From positions 1,794,212 to 1,858,211 of the forward strand of contig OX639965.1 of the NCBI GenBank assembly GCA_951828235.1: DNA of 64,000 bases, written 5' to 3'. The notes beneath the pieces were generated by a model. It saw only the letters and a list, made by a program, of their open reading frames with translations. It had not been told where the DNA came from and searched no databases. Both the position numbers and the translations under genes were made by a program. The stretch comes from an uncultured Gammaproteobacteria bacterium (GTDB lineage: Bacteria; Pseudomonadota; Gammaproteobacteria; Steroidobacterales; Foliamicaceae). Below are positions 62,369 to 64,000 of the stretch, piece after piece; within the stretch, counting starts at the first letter, position 1, and every line of letters starts with the position of its first letter.

Positions 62369-62736
62369 GGGCGAGCCGGCCAGGCAATCGCCGGTCGCTT
62401 CGGTTTTACCGGTGCGGCGGGAGGAAAGTCCGGGCTCCGGCGGACGGGACGCCAGGTAACGCCTGGGGGGCGCAAGCCCACGGAAAGTGCCACAGAAAAT
62501 ATACCGCCCGGCGCCTTCGGGAATGCCGGGTAAGGGTGAAAAGGTGCGGTAAGAGCGCACCGCGCGGCTGGCAACAGCAGCGGCAGGGTAAACCCCGTCC
62601 GGAGCAAGGCCGAATAGGGAAGCCACGCGTATGTCCGCACGCGCTTCCGGGTAGGCTGCTTGAGGCCGTCGGCGACGGCGGCCCTAGATGAATGATTGCC
62701 CTCGACAGAACCCGGCTTATCGGCCGGCTTGCCCCT
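62369..62736 (+). ncRNA. rnpB: RNase P RNA (bacterial type A)
   Basis: Catalytic RNA that matures the 5' ends of tRNAs. The conserved blocks are in order: GAGGAAAGTCCGGGCTCC, GCCAGGTAACGCCTGGG, GTAAGGGTGAAA near 62530, TGCGGTAAGAGCGCACCGCG, GGAGCAAGGCC.AATAGGG, GGGTAGGCTGCTTGAG, and CCTAGATGAATGATTG with ACAGAACCCGGCTTATCGG near the 3' end. The terminal helix P1 pairs 62369-62381 with 62722-62734. The 3' end overlaps the last bases of the convergent dehydrogenase-like gene. Confidence 0.97.
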
Positions 62737-63601
62737 TGTTGCGGAGGCGGCGGATCAGGCTGGAGGTGTCCCAGCGGCCGCCGCCCATCGCCTCAATCTC
62801 CGCGTAAAACCGGTCCACCAGCCGCGCGACAGCGAGTTCGGCGCCGTTGCGCCGGGCTTCGTCCATCGCGTAGCCCAGGTCTTTGCGCATCCATTCGACG
62901 GCGAAACCGAATTCGAACTCGTCGGCCAGCATGGTGGCGTGGCGGTTGTCCAGTTGCCAGGACTGGGCCGCTCCGGCGCCGATCAGCCCCGCGACCTGCT
63001 CGCCGTCCAGTCCGGCGCGCCGGGCGAAGTCCAATCCTTCGGACAGCGCCTGCACGAGCCCGGCAATGCATATCTGGTTGACCATCTTGGTGAGCTGGCC
63101 CGCTCCGGCCGGCCCCATGAGATCGATGCGCTCGCCGTAGCATTCAAGTAACGGGAGCACGCGGTCGAAGTCCTTTCTCCTGCCACCTGCCATGATGGCC
63201 AGTTTGCCGTTTTCCGCGCCGGCCTGGCCCCCGGATACGGGCGCGTCCAGGAAAGCAAGCCCGCGCTTGCGCGCGGCTGAGTCCAGTTCGCGTGCGAGTT
63301 CCGCCGAAGTGGTGGTGTGGTCCAAGAAAACCGCGCCGGGGCGCATGCCCGCGAAGGCGCCGTCACGCTCCAGCGTCACGGCGCGAACATCCTCGTCGCG
63401 TCCCACGCAGGTAAACACGAAGTCCGCGTCGGCGCAGGCCGCGACAGGGCTGGCCGCCGCCGCACCGCCGAAATCCGCGACCCAGCGCCGGGCCCTGGAT
63501 TCCGTACGATTGAATACCGTTACCGCGTGCCCCGCCTTCGCCAGGTGCCCGGCCATCGGATAGCCCATCACCCCCAACCCGATGAATGCCGCCTTGCGCA
63601 C
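62717..63601 (-). CDS. 3-hydroxyisobutyrate dehydrogenase-family NAD(P)-dependent oxidoreductase
   Basis: Beta-hydroxyacid dehydrogenase of 294 residues from GTG 63601. The dinucleotide motif GLGVMGYPMAGHLAKAGH lies at the N-terminus, DAPVSGGQAGAENGKLAIM is the substrate-binding segment, and GAGQLTKMVNQ carries the catalytic Lys. The frame is open to 63784, but that part overlaps dcd antisense-like and has no similarity. It starts three bases after the dcd stop, so the two are co-transcribed. Members act on 3-hydroxyisobutyrate, tartronate semialdehyde or related acids; the substrate is not clear. Its 3' end overlaps rnpB by about 20 bases. Confidence 0.9.
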   Translation of the reverse strand: MRKAAFIGLGVMGYPMAGHLAKAGHAVTVFNRTESRARRWVADFGGAAAASPVAACADADFVFTCVGRDEDVRAVTLERDGAFAGMRPGAVFLDHTTTSAELARELDSAARKRGLAFLDAPVSGGQAGAENGKLAIMAGGRRKDFDRVLPLLECYGERIDLMGPAGAGQLTKMVNQICIAGLVQALSEGLDFARRAGLDGEQVAGLIGAGAAQSWQLDNRHATMLADEFEFGFAVEWMRKDLGYAMDEARRNGAELAVARLVDRFYAEIEAMGGGRWDTSSLIRRLRNKGQAGR

Positions 63602-63603
63602 GG

Positions 63604-64000
63604 TCAGGCTTTGGGCAGCGTGACGCCGGTTTGGCCCTGGTACTTGCCGCCGCGGTCCTTGTACGACGTCTCGCACACTTCCCCCGCCTGAAAGAAAATC
63701 ATCTGCGCCACACCCTCGTTGGCGTAGATCTTGGCCGGCAGCGGAGTGGTGTTCGAGAATTCCAGCGTCACAAAACCTTCCCACTCAGGCTCCAGCGGCG
63801 TGACGTTCACGATGATGCCGCAGCGCGCATAGGTGGACTTGCCCAGGCAGATGGTCAGCACGTCCCGGGGAATGCGGAAATACTCCACGGTCCGCGCCAG
63901 CGCAAACGAATTGGGGGGAATGATGCAGTGGTCGCCGGTCAGGGCAACAAAGCTCTTGCTCTCGAACTGCTTGGGGTCCACGACCGCCGAGTGGATATTG
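63604..64000 (-). CDS. dcd: dCTP deaminase, C-terminal part (cut by window edge)
   Basis: Converts dCTP to dUTP for thymidylate synthesis. About 132 residues are visible; the N-terminus lies beyond the right edge. The family core is unmistakable: [20 protein letters not shown] with the catalytic Glu region EPEWEG, then [20 protein letters not shown], and the C-terminal [18 protein letters not shown], which closes over the active site. It is followed by the dehydrogenase-like gene after two bases. Confidence 0.95.
   Translation of the reverse strand, partial: NIHSAVVDPKQFESKSFVALTGDHCIIPPNSFALARTVEYFRIPRDVLTICLGKSTYARCGIIVNVTPLEPEWEGFVTLEFSNTTPLPAKIYANEGVAQMIFFQAGEVCETSYKDRGGKYQGQTGVTLPKA

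Overview
The window looks like a chromosomal segment of a GC-rich gammaproteobacterium, probably marine or host-associated. The order tig-clpP-clpX-lon-hupB-tRNA-Val-tRNA-Asp-ppiD is the gammaproteobacterial housekeeping order. NhaA, NhaB, a sodium/solute symporter, a dicarboxylate symporter and a TonB-dependent receptor sit together with a glycan-use cluster, which fits a sodium-rich habitat. No phage, insertion sequence or CRISPR array is visible.

Left part (1-16.1 kb): protein quality control (trigger factor, ClpP, ClpX, Lon, PpiD), nucleoid protein HU, then transport and core metabolism on the plus strand (dicarboxylate symporter, nitroreductase, RNase HI, DnaQ, NhaB, Pgi), with FabI and NhaA on the minus strand.

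Polysaccharide precursor and adhesin region (16.2-33.2 kb): a nucleotide-sugar dehydrogenase fused to a ManC-type cupin, and a phosphomannomutase. Next comes a patch of decay and duplication: a transporter remnant, an unknown gene and a duplicated phosphomannomutase tail. Then a 12.5-kb minus-strand gene encodes a 4168-residue surface protein with 29 tandem PKD-like repeats, one FnIII domain and a C-terminal outer-membrane barrel. It lies next to tRNA-Val(CAC).

Glycan-use region (33.3-48.4 kb): gltX and an esterase are followed by a sodium/solute symporter plus a secreted GH3 enzyme (plus strand). Facing them is a minus-strand unit lacI-GH3-GH(clan A)-GPH transporter, whose four genes overlap by ATGA junctions, behind a TonB-dependent receptor. 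The receptor promoter carries a perfect 14-bp palindrome over its -35 box, a good operator for the LacI protein. The substrate is most likely a beta-glucan.

Right part (48.4-64 kb): tRNA-Ala and tRNA-Glu, an N-formylglutamate amidohydrolase, a complete CzcCBA/CusCBA-type metal efflux operon, csrA, tRNA-Ser, an exported molybdenum hydroxylase large subunit without its iron-sulfur partner, an FG-GAP/ASPIC lipoprotein overlapping a convergent MFS gene, a decayed DUF222/HNH nuclease gene, a VapBC module, rnpB, a 3-hydroxyisobutyrate-dehydrogenase-like gene and the 3' part of dcd.

The most unusual items are the giant repeat adhesin with near-identical internal blocks, the dehydrogenase-cupin fusion with an altered metal motif, two long intergenic inverted repeats sharing a core, and a symporter gene without a standard start codon. 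All positions come from reading the sequence by eye; family names rest on recognised motifs, not on searches.
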